Source: an actinobacterium LLX17
GTDB taxonomy: Bacteria; Actinomycetota; Actinomycetes; Propionibacteriales; Nocardioidaceae
Assembly: GCA_000471045.1 (NCBI GenBank)
Contig: KI301992.1
Location: forward strand, 1,744,060-1,808,059
Length of the DNA stretch: 64,000 nucleotides
Reading direction: 5' to 3'
Shown here: positions 51,829 through 60,413 of the stretch, one piece after another
Layout of the letters: every line of letters starts with the position of its first letter
How positions within the stretch are numbered: the stretch's first letter is position 1
Made by a program: the position numbers and the translations under genes
The notes under the pieces: model-generated
Seen by the model: the letters and a program-made list of their open reading frames with translations, nothing else
What the model was told of the DNA's origin: nothing
Databases searched by the model: none

Positions 51829-52002
51829 CAGAAGACGATATCATTCATCAGATGCAAGACGCGTGCGGCGGTGCCGGTCTGTCTGTGCGTCAGAGCGCCA
51901 GGGAACTGCGCTCAAGCGCCGATCGCAGTGGTTCCGCGATGCCAAGGGGCGGGCTGGTTACGAGCCCCTGAATCGTGCATCGGATGCCATTCAGCATCCT
52001 TG

Positions 52003-52212
52003 TTCAACAACACCCTCTTGATCTTCAGCCAACACAACGCGGCGTACCAGGAGGGCCGGGTGCCCGGGCCTGTGCCGACGTACGTGGCTGGTTTCAAGCA
52101 GTGGTTGAGCCTGAACCGTCATGTGATGAAGGGGCAGGGCGGGTACGCGATCCTCGCCCCTCATCAGTGGCTCCAGGCCGCTGAGGGTGGTGTTGGTCTC
52201 CATGACCAGTAG
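52003..52212 (+). pseudogene. ardC-like gene, continuation fragment
   Basis: Reads FNNTLLIFSQHNAAYQEG, then VPGPVPTYVAGFKQWLSL and NRHVMKGQGGYAILAP, which directly continues the fragment ending at 47731. After about residue 55 the ArdC similarity stops, and a stop codon follows at 52212, so the C-terminal domain is missing as well. Confidence 0.78.
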
Positions 52213-52345
52213 GTGTGCCCGCCGCTCCGAACGAGTCCGCGGCACTCCATGACATCCCATCCTGATTTCCACGAAGGTGGGTCAGGACGGTCTCTCGGCA
52301 CAGTTTCTGGCCGGTATCTGGCTGTCGTATCAAATCTCAAATGCT

Positions 52346-52380
52346 TTCAGGCTCGGAGATCCACGATCTCCGAGCCTGAA
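52346..52380 (+). terminator. Terminator beside tRNA 3'-end copy C
   Basis: A perfect 15-bp stem (TTCAGGCTCGGAGAT / ATCTCCGAGCCTGAA) with a 5-nt loop, followed by TTTT on the plus strand and reversible for minus-strand reading out of the tRNA end. Confidence 0.82.
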
Positions 52381-52384
52381 TTTT

Positions 52385-52420
52385 GTAGCGGGGACAGGAT
52401 TTGAACCTGTGACCTCTGGG
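52385..52420 (-). repeat. tRNA 3'-end fragment, putative att site copy C
   Basis: Identical 36 bp to copies A and B, but preceded by TTT, so the CCA end is not encoded here. Marks the border between segments B and C. Confidence 0.8.
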
Positions 52421-52767
52421 GAACGACGTGCCCACCTCACGCCAGGTCACTGAGATGCACTCTGACCTGCATGTTCGTGAGACTTCCGAGTCTGGACACT
52501 CCTCGGAGATCATCGTCATTCACGATATTTATCGGGAGTTCTTCGTGAATTTCTCGGGAACGAGAGCCTCGTTCCCGAGGCCGTTCGTTCAAGTCCTGCC
52601 TCCGCGCAGACGCGTACACAGGCCAGCGGAAACGCTGAACCAGAGCCCTGTGTCTGGGCCTGTTGAAACGCCCAACCCCGACCGACGACCGACTCCCTGC
52701 CGACGCCGGGAGGAACGGTCGTGTCTGCCGCTAGACCTGAGTTGCTGCTCAGTAGAGTGACGGCACA

Positions 52768-53949
52768 ATGACCCAGACAGCAACTGCGCTCCTCACCGCC
52801 GCCAAGCGGGCCAAGGCGAACGAGTTCTACACCCAGTGGGCCGACATCGAGCGCGAGATGAATGCCTACTTGGAGTATGACGCCGACGTCTTTCGCGACA
52901 AGATCGTGTTGCTTCCGTGCGACGACCCGGAGTGGAGCAACTTCACCAAGTACTTTGCGCTTCACTTCGCCAACCTCGGTATCCGGAAACTCATCTCGAC
53001 GTCCTACGCCGCCGATAGCAAGCCCGGAATCGACTATCAGCCGACGATTTTCGAGACCGCGAACCCGCAGTTCGACGAAGACAAGACGCGGACCATGGGC
53101 AAGCTGTTCGTCCTCGATGCCAAGGACGTCAACGGCGACGGCGTCATTGACATCAATGACCTGCAATGGCACTACCTCGACGGTGATGGCGACTTCCGCA
53201 GCAGGGAGGTCACGGCGCTCCGCGATGAAGCCGACATCGTCATCACGAACCCTCCGTTCTCACTGTGGAGGGAGTTCATCGCCTGGTTGATCGATGGCGG
53301 AGTGAAGTTCTCGATGATCGGCAACCAGAATGCGGTCGCATACCGTGAGGTCTTTCGGCTCATCAAGGACAACCAGGTGTGGCTCGGCAAGGGCTTCCCG
53401 CGCAACATGGCGCACTTCACCACCCCGTACGCGGTGCACAGTCAATGGGTCGAGCAGGAGGGCGAGGGCATCGTCAGGGTGCCCGGCGTTCAGTGGTTCA
53501 CCAACATCGAGCACGGTCGCCGCCACGAACCGCTCCAGTTGATGACCATGGCGGAGAACTTGAAGTTCAACAAGAAACTGATCAAGTCGTTGGACGGCGC
53601 GAAGGACTACCTGCGCTACGACAACTTCGATGCCATCGAGGTCCCGTTCAGTGATGCCATCCCTTCCGACTACGACGGTGTCATGGGCGTCCCGGTCACT
53701 TGGCTCGCCAAGTACAACCCGGACCAGTTTGAGATCCTCGGCACGGATGAGTCCGACTACCCGCCGACAAAGACATACAAGGCCAAGGTCAAGGTTGTTG
53801 ATGGCGTGCCCCAGAAGTCAAACACCGGCTCTAGGGGGTGCTACGTGCGCACCGTGTCGTTCGGTCCCGGGACCTACTTCGACGTGGGCTACCCGGTGAG
53901 GCGCATGTACAAGAGAATTTTCATACGCCACCGGACGGACGCCTCGTGA
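52768..53949 (+). CDS. EcoRI-family adenine-specific DNA methyltransferase
   Basis: 393 aa. N-terminal [52 protein letters not shown] is the EcoRI-methylase family signature. The catalytic motif is Asn161-Pro-Pro-Phe ([10 protein letters not shown]). [13 protein letters not shown] (about 113-125) is an EF-hand-like acidic loop found in the family. It should methylate adenine at N6; its sequence specificity is unknown. The stop overlaps the next gene (GTGA), so the nuclease is its likely partner. Confidence 0.9.
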   Translation: MTQTATALLTAAKRAKANEFYTQWADIEREMNAYLEYDADVFRDKIVLLPCDDPEWSNFTKYFALHFANLGIRKLISTSYAADSKPGIDYQPTIFETANPQFDEDKTRTMGKLFVLDAKDVNGDGVIDINDLQWHYLDGDGDFRSREVTALRDEADIVITNPPFSLWREFIAWLIDGGVKFSMIGNQNAVAYREVFRLIKDNQVWLGKGFPRNMAHFTTPYAVHSQWVEQEGEGIVRVPGVQWFTNIEHGRRHEPLQLMTMAENLKFNKKLIKSLDGAKDYLRYDNFDAIEVPFSDAIPSDYDGVMGVPVTWLAKYNPDQFEILGTDESDYPPTKTYKAKVKVVDGVPQKSNTGSRGCYVRTVSFGPGTYFDVGYPVRRMYKRIFIRHRTDAS

Positions 53950-55109
53950 AGACTGAATTGCGCCACTACACCGTCGAGCAGGTGCTTGAGGGCTTCGTCT
54001 ACAACGAACTGGAGGGCAAAGGCTTGTTCGGCCTGGCCGGCGAGCTGGTGATCCAGCCTGAGTACCAGCGTCACTACATCTACAACGACGGCAAGAAGGA
54101 CGTCGCCGTCATCGACTCGCTGCTCAAGGGATACCCGCTGGGGTTGATTTACTTCAATGTGGCGGACAAGCTCGAGATCCTCGACGGCCAACAGCGCATC
54201 ACCAGCATCGGCCGTTTCCTCACCAACAAGTTCGCAGTGAAGATCGCCGGCAACGAGAAAAGTTTCACGTCACTACCCAAGGACCAACAACAGAAGATCC
54301 TCGATGCCGAGCTGCTCGTCTACCACTGCGAAGGCACCGAGACCGAGATCAAGGATTGGTTTGAGGTCATCAACATCGCCGGTGTCCCGCTGAACAAGCA
54401 GGAGACACTGAATGCGATCTATTCGGGCCCGTTCGTTACCGAGGCCAAGCGCACGTTCTCGAACTCGCAGAACGCTTACATGCAGAAGTGGCAGAGCTAC
54501 ATCAAGGGCGACCCGAAGCGTCAGGAGATCCTGAGGGAGGCCCTGGAGTGGGTCGCCAGCGCCAAGGGTGCCACTCTCGACAGCTACCTCGACCAGCACC
54601 GCTACGACACGAACATCAACGAGCTGAAGACTTACTTCGACACCGTCATCGACTGGATCACCGGCGTCTTCACGCGAGCTCCAGACAAGGAGATGCGTGG
54701 GCTGGAATGGGGCCGGCTCTACGAGACATTCGGCTCCAAGTCCTACAACGTGGCGAAGGTAGACGCCCGGATCGATGAGTTGCGTGCTGACGAGGCCGTC
54801 AAGAGCGCCAGAGGGATCTACGAGTTCATCCTTGAAGGCGAACAAGACACGAAGCTCTTGGACGTTCGTATCTTCGACGACAGGACCAAGCGGGTCGGAT
54901 ACGAGAAGCAGACGCAGGCTGCAAAGGTCAAGGGCGAGTCCAACTGCCCGCTTTGCGCGATCGGCAGCGACAACAACCGCAGTCGGATCTACAGGTTGAC
55001 CGAGATGGACGCGGACCACGTGACGGCATGGTCGAACGGTGGGGCCACGGATTTGTCGAACCTGACGCTGTTGTGCCAGACCCACAACCGCAGCAAAGGC
55101 AACCGGTAG
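53946..55109 (+). CDS. DUF262 domain protein with C-terminal HNH nuclease
   Basis: 387 aa. DUF262 (ParB/Srx-like) domain at about 5-210: [52 protein letters not shown] and [17 protein letters not shown]. The HNH part has Cys pairs CPLC (334-337) and CQTHN with catalytic Asp357-His358 in [24 protein letters not shown]. The GTG start lies in the overlap with the methylase stop. DUF262 uses NTPs in GmrSD-type Type IV systems; here it is probably the restriction subunit paired with the methylase. Confidence 0.88.
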   Translation: MKTELRHYTVEQVLEGFVYNELEGKGLFGLAGELVIQPEYQRHYIYNDGKKDVAVIDSLLKGYPLGLIYFNVADKLEILDGQQRITSIGRFLTNKFAVKIAGNEKSFTSLPKDQQQKILDAELLVYHCEGTETEIKDWFEVINIAGVPLNKQETLNAIYSGPFVTEAKRTFSNSQNAYMQKWQSYIKGDPKRQEILREALEWVASAKGATLDSYLDQHRYDTNINELKTYFDTVIDWITGVFTRAPDKEMRGLEWGRLYETFGSKSYNVAKVDARIDELRADEAVKSARGIYEFILEGEQDTKLLDVRIFDDRTKRVGYEKQTQAAKVKGESNCPLCAIGSDNNRSRIYRLTEMDADHVTAWSNGGATDLSNLTLLCQTHNRSKGNR

Positions 55110-55365
55110 GAGCTCAAGCCCGCCCACTTGCCGTAGATCGACTTCTCGCCGAAGAAGCAGGCTCTAACCTCGCTGATGCTTATGTAGTGAGGAGTTACGA
55201 GGTCAAGCTCCTGCCTACATCGCCGGCCCGTCGCAGACCGAAGAATGATCTCGCCCCTAGGCAGAATCGATCAAGGCCTCTTGACCGGGTTCGCGTCGTC
55301 TAGACGGGACCTCGGCGACATAACTGCCACATGTGCGTCATCGTCGTATCGCCCCGCCCCCCGAC

Positions 55366-56148
55366 CTAGCCAATCAACTTCTGGCGCTCCTGAGCCAGCC
55401 ACGCCTGTCGTACAGCCTCGCGGGTGACCAAGTGCTTACGCTCTTGGGTGAGTCGCCGTGCGTGGCGTTCCAGTCGCCCGATGAGCTCGGCGCTGGTGGC
55501 CGAGCCATCACCGAGATTGTGGAGCTTCTGGATCATGGATTCGCTGCTCTCGATACCCGACTCGAAGTCGATCTCAGAGGCAAGGCTCGCAAGGAAATCC
55601 TCGCCGAAGACCAGCGCCCAGCCCTCTTCGGAGAGCATCAGAGTCCCGTCTTCCGAGGTCTCGACATAGCGTTCCTTAGCCCGCCTTATGTCCATGCGCC
55701 ATCGCTGCGCGGACCGCCCGGGGTACTGCTCGGCCCAACGCGCTGCCGCCTTGTGACGCTCCCCGTCATCAAGCATGTGCACGTAGGCGTATGCCAACTC
55801 GGCGTAGTCCCGTTCACTTCGAGGGCTCTTGCCTCGGCGGTCCACGGTGAAGGCAGCGAGGAACAACTCGCTCGGCTTTACGAAGGGCGACCGCCAGGAC
55901 GGAGCTTCAACCTCTGCCCGGGCCCGGTGAAGTACTTCGCCCCACGGGAGGGCGCGGAGACTCGCAGCATTGAGGGCAGACCCGTCCAGAGCAGAGACCT
56001 CGACTCCGACGACGGACCAGTCCCCTCCACCGGGGACGCTCTCCGCGAGCGTGACGATCCCCCGCCATTCACTCGTCTCGACCTCGACTCTGGCCGGCTC
56101 CGACGCCTTCTCCACCACCTGCGATCCCTCCCCCTCCGGTAGCCGCAC
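55366..56148 (-). CDS. Unrecognised island protein, possible regulator
   Basis: 260 aa from GTG 56148 (no better in-frame start; the frame is open further upstream). Soluble. Contains RGKSPRSERDYAELAYAYVHMLD and AQRWRMDIRRAKERYVETSEDGTLMLSEEGWALV, and a basic helical C-terminus (RLERHARRLTQERKHLVTREAVRQ). Similar proteins sit opposite excisionase-like genes in actinobacterial islands, so a DNA-binding role is plausible but unproven. Divergent from the HTH-helicase operon. Confidence 0.62.
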   Translation of the reverse strand: MRLPEGEGSQVVEKASEPARVEVETSEWRGIVTLAESVPGGGDWSVVGVEVSALDGSALNAASLRALPWGEVLHRARAEVEAPSWRSPFVKPSELFLAAFTVDRRGKSPRSERDYAELAYAYVHMLDDGERHKAAARWAEQYPGRSAQRWRMDIRRAKERYVETSEDGTLMLSEEGWALVFGEDFLASLASEIDFESGIESSESMIQKLHNLGDGSATSAELIGRLERHARRLTQERKHLVTREAVRQAWLAQERQKLIG

Positions 56149-56240
56149 GTTCCGGCAAACAGTGCGTTTCTCATATGGTATCAGATCACTTCCGTAATGT
56201 TGCTCCTCCCACCGGCAACGACGACACCAAGGAGGAGCAG

Positions 56241-56483
56241 TTGAGTCACATGACAACCACGAACGCACTACGAGGCGGCTCGGGAGGGACGACAACGTCG
56301 GCACCCACCTACCTGACCACCGAGACGCTGGCCGAACGCTGGGAGGTCTCCCCCGGCACTCTTGCCAACTGGCGAGCACGGGGCACAGGCCCGACCTACT
56401 GCAAGATCGGCAACAGCGTCCGCTATGCGCTGACCGACGTGGAGCAGTACGAGGCCGCTGGACGGACTCAGGCGGTCGCATGA
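56241..56483 (+). CDS. Excisionase-like MerR-type helix-turn-helix protein
   Basis: 80 aa. YLTTETLAERWEVSPGTLANWRARGTGPTYCKIGNSVRYALTDVEQYEAA is a complete excisionase/AlpA-type HTH. TTG 56241 was chosen over ATG 56250 because AAGGAGG lies 5 nt before TTG but 14 nt before ATG. Overlaps the helicase gene by 4 bp. Likely controls excision or the divergent promoter. Confidence 0.82.
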   Translation: MSHMTTTNALRGGSGGTTTSAPTYLTTETLAERWEVSPGTLANWRARGTGPTYCKIGNSVRYALTDVEQYEAAGRTQAVA

Positions 56484-58039
56484 AGACCCTGACCCTCACC
56501 GATGAGCAGGAACAGGCCGTCGCGGCGATCCTGGACTGGTACGCCGACCCGGACGGCAAGCGCGTGTTCAAGCTTCACGGCTACGCCGGCACCGGCAAGA
56601 CGACCGTCTTGAAGGAGGTCGTACGACGACTCCAGGAACGGAAGTCAGATCTGCGACTGCACTTCGCCGCGCCGACGGGCAAGGCAGCTCAGGTGATGCG
56701 ATCCAAGGGCCTGCATGGCGCGACCACCCTGCACACGGGCGGACTGATCTGGCAGACACGCAAGAGCAAGCGCACCGGACAGTCCTACTTCCACCCGCTC
56801 GGCAAGGGCGAGGCTGGACTCGACAACATCGACCTTCTGGTCGTAGACGAGTGCTCGATGCTCGGCCCGGACATGCTGACGCGCATCCTGTACCGCCCAG
56901 ACCCGGCTGACCTGTTCAACGGCGTCGGGGAGCACCGCGAGAACCTGCGGGTGCTCGCGGTCGGTGATCCAGCTCAGTTGTGGCCGGTGAAATCCGACGA
57001 ACCCTCGCCGTGGGCGAAAGAGGGCGATCACACCTTCCGCTTGGAGACGATCCATCGCAGCGCCGAAGGTTCCCGCATCCTGCAAGGTGCCAGCGCCGTT
57101 CGCGGTCCAAGTGGACGCGACTTCGGCACCATGTGGGAGTTGCTGGGAGTAGGCAGCAGGCCGGACATCAGCGTGCTTCTCAGGGCCGATCAGGTGGTCG
57201 CCTACCAGAACTACACGCGCTGGCACATCGTGAACTTGATCCGCAAGGCCAAGGGGATGCCCGATGCCGAGCCGGCCAAGGGCGACCGTCTGGTGATGTT
57301 GCGGAACACCGACTTCGGCGTCAACGGCGAACAGGTTGAAGTCGCATGGTCTGTCAGGGCCACGATGCCCGCGAGCGAGCAGTACGAGGAGTTCGACTAC
57401 TTCACGGTCGGCTTCTCTGATGGCCGCTCAGTGGACGTGCCCGCGTGCATGTTCGAGGGGGTCGCGGGCGAAGCTGAAGGCAACCGGCTCACCTACAAGG
57501 CCGGCATGATCCCGCTGACGTTCGCTGACGCGATCACCTGCCACAAGGCTCAGGGGTCGGAGTGGGACTCAGTTCTCGTCGTTGACGAGGGCTGGATCTC
57601 CCAGCAGTCCCAGGGTTGGCACTACACGGCCATCACGCGGGCAAGGCAGCACGTCGGCATCGTCAGCTCGGAGCATCTGCCCTCAGCCTGGACGATCCAC
57701 GAGGCGCGGGCGATCCGGGACGAGTGGTGGCTGGCGATCAACGAGAGCGAGCTGAGCGCGCCCCGGAAGACCGCGCTCGCCATCGTGGAGGCGATGGAGG
57801 ATGACGACTCGATCCGGGTCAGCGTCACACCGGAGGTCGTCGCGGAGCAGATCGGCAAGTCGGCCTCAACGGTCAAAAACCACATGACGGCTCTTCGCAA
57901 AGCCGGCTATCTGTCGGGCAAGGGCTCGCTGACGATGTTGCACTTCCCCGCCGGCATGAAGAAGCCGGGTCTGGTCCGGCAGTTGTACGGACTGATGGCT
58001 CGACGGGCTCGGGACACGCCTCTCGAAGAAGTCTCTTGA
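56480..58039 (+). CDS. RecD-like superfamily 1 DNA helicase
   Basis: 519 aa. Walker A Gly34-Thr42 (GYAGTGKTT), Walker B LLVVDECSML, motif III AVGDPAQLWPV, and late motifs LTFADAITCHKAQGSEWDSVLVVDEG and HYTAITRARQHVGIV. The last ~100 residues hold a winged-helix region (TPEVVAEQIGKSASTVKNHMTALRKAGYL). Similar to phage and plasmid RecD2/Dda-type helicases, probably used in element replication. Confidence 0.9.
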   Translation: MKTLTLTDEQEQAVAAILDWYADPDGKRVFKLHGYAGTGKTTVLKEVVRRLQERKSDLRLHFAAPTGKAAQVMRSKGLHGATTLHTGGLIWQTRKSKRTGQSYFHPLGKGEAGLDNIDLLVVDECSMLGPDMLTRILYRPDPADLFNGVGEHRENLRVLAVGDPAQLWPVKSDEPSPWAKEGDHTFRLETIHRSAEGSRILQGASAVRGPSGRDFGTMWELLGVGSRPDISVLLRADQVVAYQNYTRWHIVNLIRKAKGMPDAEPAKGDRLVMLRNTDFGVNGEQVEVAWSVRATMPASEQYEEFDYFTVGFSDGRSVDVPACMFEGVAGEAEGNRLTYKAGMIPLTFADAITCHKAQGSEWDSVLVVDEGWISQQSQGWHYTAITRARQHVGIVSSEHLPSAWTIHEARAIRDEWWLAINESELSAPRKTALAIVEAMEDDDSIRVSVTPEVVAEQIGKSASTVKNHMTALRKAGYLSGKGSLTMLHFPAGMKKPGLVRQLYGLMARRARDTPLEEVS

Positions 58040-58047
58040 CGTCAAGA
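58034..58047. promoter_or_regulatory. Perfect 14-bp palindrome TCTTGACGTCAAGA
   Basis: Overlaps the helicase stop codon. A one-base variant lies at 60977-60990, bracketing the 58.4-60.9 kb gene run. Resembles operators of MarR-type or phage repressors (inference). Confidence 0.6.
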
Positions 58048-58380
58048 CAATCGGGATTTCCGGGCTCTGACGGCGCTACCGCGCAGTCGCAAGCTCCTGC
58101 ACGCGCATCCGTCGGACGCTCCGCTCGCTGACGCTCGCTCCGCTGACGGCGTTCTCATCAGTTGCGAGCAGACCTTGGTCTTCAGGACATCGAGACCACT
58201 CCGGGGGCTCCGCCCCCTCGGGTCTCTCCACCACTTCTCCAGGTAGTCGTCGCCGCCATCGGCAGGGCGGCGGAGAAGTAGCGGGCGGCCCGGAAGCAGG
58301 TTCACACCGACACGGCCCCTTCGGGGCCGATCACAGGCAACCCCGAAGCAGGTTGCCGATCAACCAGAAGGAGGAGACAC
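58048..58380. other. Structured intergenic region upstream of small-gene operon
   Basis: No supported gene. Contains repeated CGCTCGCTGACG-like runs (58120-58145), a hairpin GGGGGC-TCC-GCCCCC (58203-58217), a hairpin CGGCCCC-TTC-GGGGCCG (58313-58329) and the direct repeat GAAGCAGGTT at about 58292 and 58345. The promoter of the following operon is probably here, but no convincing hexamers were found. Confidence 0.55.
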
Positions 58381-58590
58381 ATCAAGACATCGAAGAAGCC
58401 TCTGACTCCCGAGGAGCAGTCCCGGCTGAGACACGCGGGCTTGCTGGCCGACGTGCACGAGCGATGGGACCACCCAGACGCCGACTTCCGCTTGGAGCCG
58501 CTCCCGATCTTCGCGCGGCGTCGCCAGCGATCCGACCGGATCACCAACAGCGAGATGAACGTCATCACCAACCGACAGGAGAAGAAGTGA
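58381..58590 (+). CDS. Small island protein with apparent non-canonical ATC start
   Basis: 69 aa, reading KTSKKPLTPEEQSRL, then HAGLLADVHERWDHPDADF and LEPLPIFARRRQRSD. AAGGAGGAG ends 5 nt before ATC at 58381, and no ATG, GTG or TTG occurs in frame near it; the first alternative is a TTG about 60 nt in. The stop overlaps the next gene (GTGA), as in other operon pairs here, which supports it being real. No family recognised. Confidence 0.65.
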   Translation: MKTSKKPLTPEEQSRLRHAGLLADVHERWDHPDADFRLEPLPIFARRRQRSDRITNSEMNVITNRQEKK

Positions 58591-59756
58591 CCACGCCCAT
58601 CAACTCAGCCGAGACCCTGATCGAGCGGCATCGCTCGACCACCCGCAACATCAACGACCTGAAGGCCGAGAGGTCGAAGATCACCAAGGAGCTTCTCTCC
58701 ACTGGCATCGAGGCCGACGAGAAGATCAGGGCCGACCTGCGAGCAGGAGTTCACGACGCCGAGAAGGTCCTCCGGGGCCTGAACGACGCCCTGACCTCCG
58801 CCGAACGACACAAGGCCGACCTGGACAAGCGCATCGACTCCGGCGACGACACGGTGACGCCGCTGGAGGCCCTGGAGGCCGACATGGCAGTCCGATCCAC
58901 GAAGGGCAAGATCAAGCCCGCCGATGCGGCACTGAGGAAGGCACGCAGGGCCTTTACCCCGTTCGAGTCGGACAACCATCTGGCCCTCCTCGCCGCCGAC
59001 GCCCTGGAGGATGTTGCCGGCGTTCCGGTCTTGTGCCGCAAGCGCCCGGAGGATGCCTCGGTCATGGAGTCTGCGGTGATCCTGTCTCAGACCTCTCCGA
59101 CCGAGGACTACGGCACCCTCTCGGCCTCCGGTGCCGTCCGGGTGACCGTCGTCGGCAAGCCCGAGATCGACTGGAAGGCCGTGTCGGAGCACTTCGAGAG
59201 CACTGGCAGCGATGTCGATGTCAGCCCCGACGAGATCGTCTTCAACAACGCCCGCTGGCCGATCCCGCGCCTGTCTGATCCGTCCGAGGGCGCCGTGCGG
59301 AGTTACATGACGGACTTCGCCCGAGCTTGGCACTCGCACATCAGCGGAGCCGAACAGGCCGCGCGCATGCGAGCCGCTGGCTATCTCTCCGCCCACGAGT
59401 CAGGCTGGCGCGGCCTGTTCCGAGAGCACGGCATCGAGATGAACGTCGAGGACGGCAAGGTCGTCGCCACGGTCACGTTCATCGCTGCTGGACAGCACCG
59501 GACCGAGGAGCTGACTGCCGAAGGGATCATCTCCAACCTCCGCGAGATCGTGAGGATCTTTCAGCAGGAGAGCATCGGTGGCGTCACTGGGGCTGGCGAG
59601 ATCGTCAAGGTCTCCCTCTCCGACGAGTTCAACGTCGTCCGCGATGCCGTCTGGGACAGCAGAGAGATCGAGTGGCACATGGGCAACCCCATGCACCCGA
59701 TCACCCTCGCGGGCACGGTGGAGATCGAGTTCCGCTACGAACAGGCGGAGATCTGA
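58587..59756 (+). CDS. Unrecognised island protein with N-terminal coiled coil
   Basis: 389 aa. Residues 5-95 are a charged coiled coil (ETLIERHRSTTRNINDLKAERSKI...). The middle has AVRVTVVGKPEIDWKAVSEHFESTGSDVDVSPDEIVFNNARWPIPRL and the end is beta-rich. GTG start in the overlap with the small upstream gene. No enzymatic motif seen; a structural or replication-accessory role in the element is possible. Confidence 0.72.
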   Translation: MTTPINSAETLIERHRSTTRNINDLKAERSKITKELLSTGIEADEKIRADLRAGVHDAEKVLRGLNDALTSAERHKADLDKRIDSGDDTVTPLEALEADMAVRSTKGKIKPADAALRKARRAFTPFESDNHLALLAADALEDVAGVPVLCRKRPEDASVMESAVILSQTSPTEDYGTLSASGAVRVTVVGKPEIDWKAVSEHFESTGSDVDVSPDEIVFNNARWPIPRLSDPSEGAVRSYMTDFARAWHSHISGAEQAARMRAAGYLSAHESGWRGLFREHGIEMNVEDGKVVATVTFIAAGQHRTEELTAEGIISNLREIVRIFQQESIGGVTGAGEIVKVSLSDEFNVVRDAVWDSREIEWHMGNPMHPITLAGTVEIEFRYEQAEI

Positions 59757-59757
59757 G

Positions 59758-60105
59758 ATGGCCTACATCGACAGCAACGAGCCCGGTACTCCGATGGACT
59801 CCGACTACGACGCGGCGGTCAGTGAGTCGATCCGACGCAAGGGCGCTCGCGTTGAGGCGCAAGGCCGTCAACATCGCATCCGCTCCGGGCGAGCGACCTT
59901 CGATGACCTACTGCTCGCGCCCCACCGACCCGACTTCCCTGATGGGCGTCCAGGTTGGAAGCGACTGCCGAGCGCGATGACTCCCCAAGACCGAACACGC
60001 CTCCTTGCCCGCGAGGCGGCCGGCCGCATCGAGCTCGCGCGAACCGGGGGCGCTCCGTACGCCTACCGGGAGATCGGCTCTGACGATAAGCCCACCAGCG
60101 ACTGA
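59758..60105 (+). CDS. Small unrecognised island protein
   Basis: 115 aa, charged, no membrane segment. Contains RATFDDLLLAPHRPDFPDGRPGWKRLPSAMTPQDRTRLLAREAAGRIELART. Starts one base after the upstream stop. Part of the 58.4-60.9 kb operon. Confidence 0.65.
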   Translation: MAYIDSNEPGTPMDSDYDAAVSESIRRKGARVEAQGRQHRIRSGRATFDDLLLAPHRPDFPDGRPGWKRLPSAMTPQDRTRLLAREAAGRIELARTGGAPYAYREIGSDDKPTSD

Positions 60106-60118
60106 CAGGAGGCTCAGC

Positions 60119-60412
60119 ATGACCGCGATCAACTACAACTGCTCCCCTGACTACTTCCTCGGTGCCTTGGCGACCGATGGCGCTCCGCCGAGGCTGGCCG
60201 TCAAGATCGCTCAGGGGTACGCCGCTGCCCTGGAAGACCTGGACCCCGGCGGACTCCACGAGTGGACTCAGGCCACGGCCAAGACCTGCCTTTCACGAGG
60301 TTGGCAGGAGTCTGCCCTGTCGATGCTGTGCTCGGAGTCTGAGCATCGTCGCGAGTTCTACCTTGCCAAGGCCGAGGAGGCTTCCCCGGCCATCAAGCAG
60401 AAGGAGGCCTGA
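60119..60412 (+). CDS. Small unrecognised island protein
   Basis: 97 aa, helical, with AINYNCSPDYFLGALATDGAPPRLAVKIAQGYAAAL and LSMLCSESEHRREFYLAKAEEA. AGGAGG precedes ATG by 5 nt. Same operon; function unknown. Confidence 0.68.
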   Translation: MTAINYNCSPDYFLGALATDGAPPRLAVKIAQGYAAALEDLDPGGLHEWTQATAKTCLSRGWQESALSMLCSESEHRREFYLAKAEEASPAIKQKEA

Positions 60413-60413
60413 A

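Larger units (their letters stand above)
47732..52002. mobile_element. Cadmium-cassette element with three-gene recombinase module, inserted in ardC
   Basis: About 4.27 kb between the two ardC halves. It contains a CmtR-like repressor and CadD transporter (plus strand), and a zinc-ribbon recombinase-like protein, an HTH protein and a tyrosine recombinase (minus strand). No terminal inverted repeats were seen; TCAAC occurs at both junctions (47729-47733 and 52004-52008) and may be part of the crossover site. This fits a tyrosine-recombinase transposon rather than a DDE IS. Confidence 0.72.
52213..52767. other. Gap holding att copy C, a terminator and a hairpin
   Basis: No supported gene. Besides the terminator and att copy C, it contains a perfect 11-bp hairpin CTCGGGAACGA / TCGTTCCCGAG (52553-52579), 5-nt loop. 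The rest is unassigned and has lower GC. Confidence 0.6.

Noticed and set aside
48898..52002. Long plus-strand frame spanning the recombinase module
   Set aside because: Antisense to three recognised genes; only its last ~70 codons (52003 on) match ArdC and are listed separately.
47729..52008. Target-site duplication TCAAC around the nested element
   Set aside because: Using it as a duplication does not restore the ardC reading frame, so it may be coincidence or part of a crossover site.
37057..52420. Complete tRNA genes at the three repeat copies
   Set aside because: None has a D-arm, anticodon loop or 5' acceptor strand next to the 3' end.
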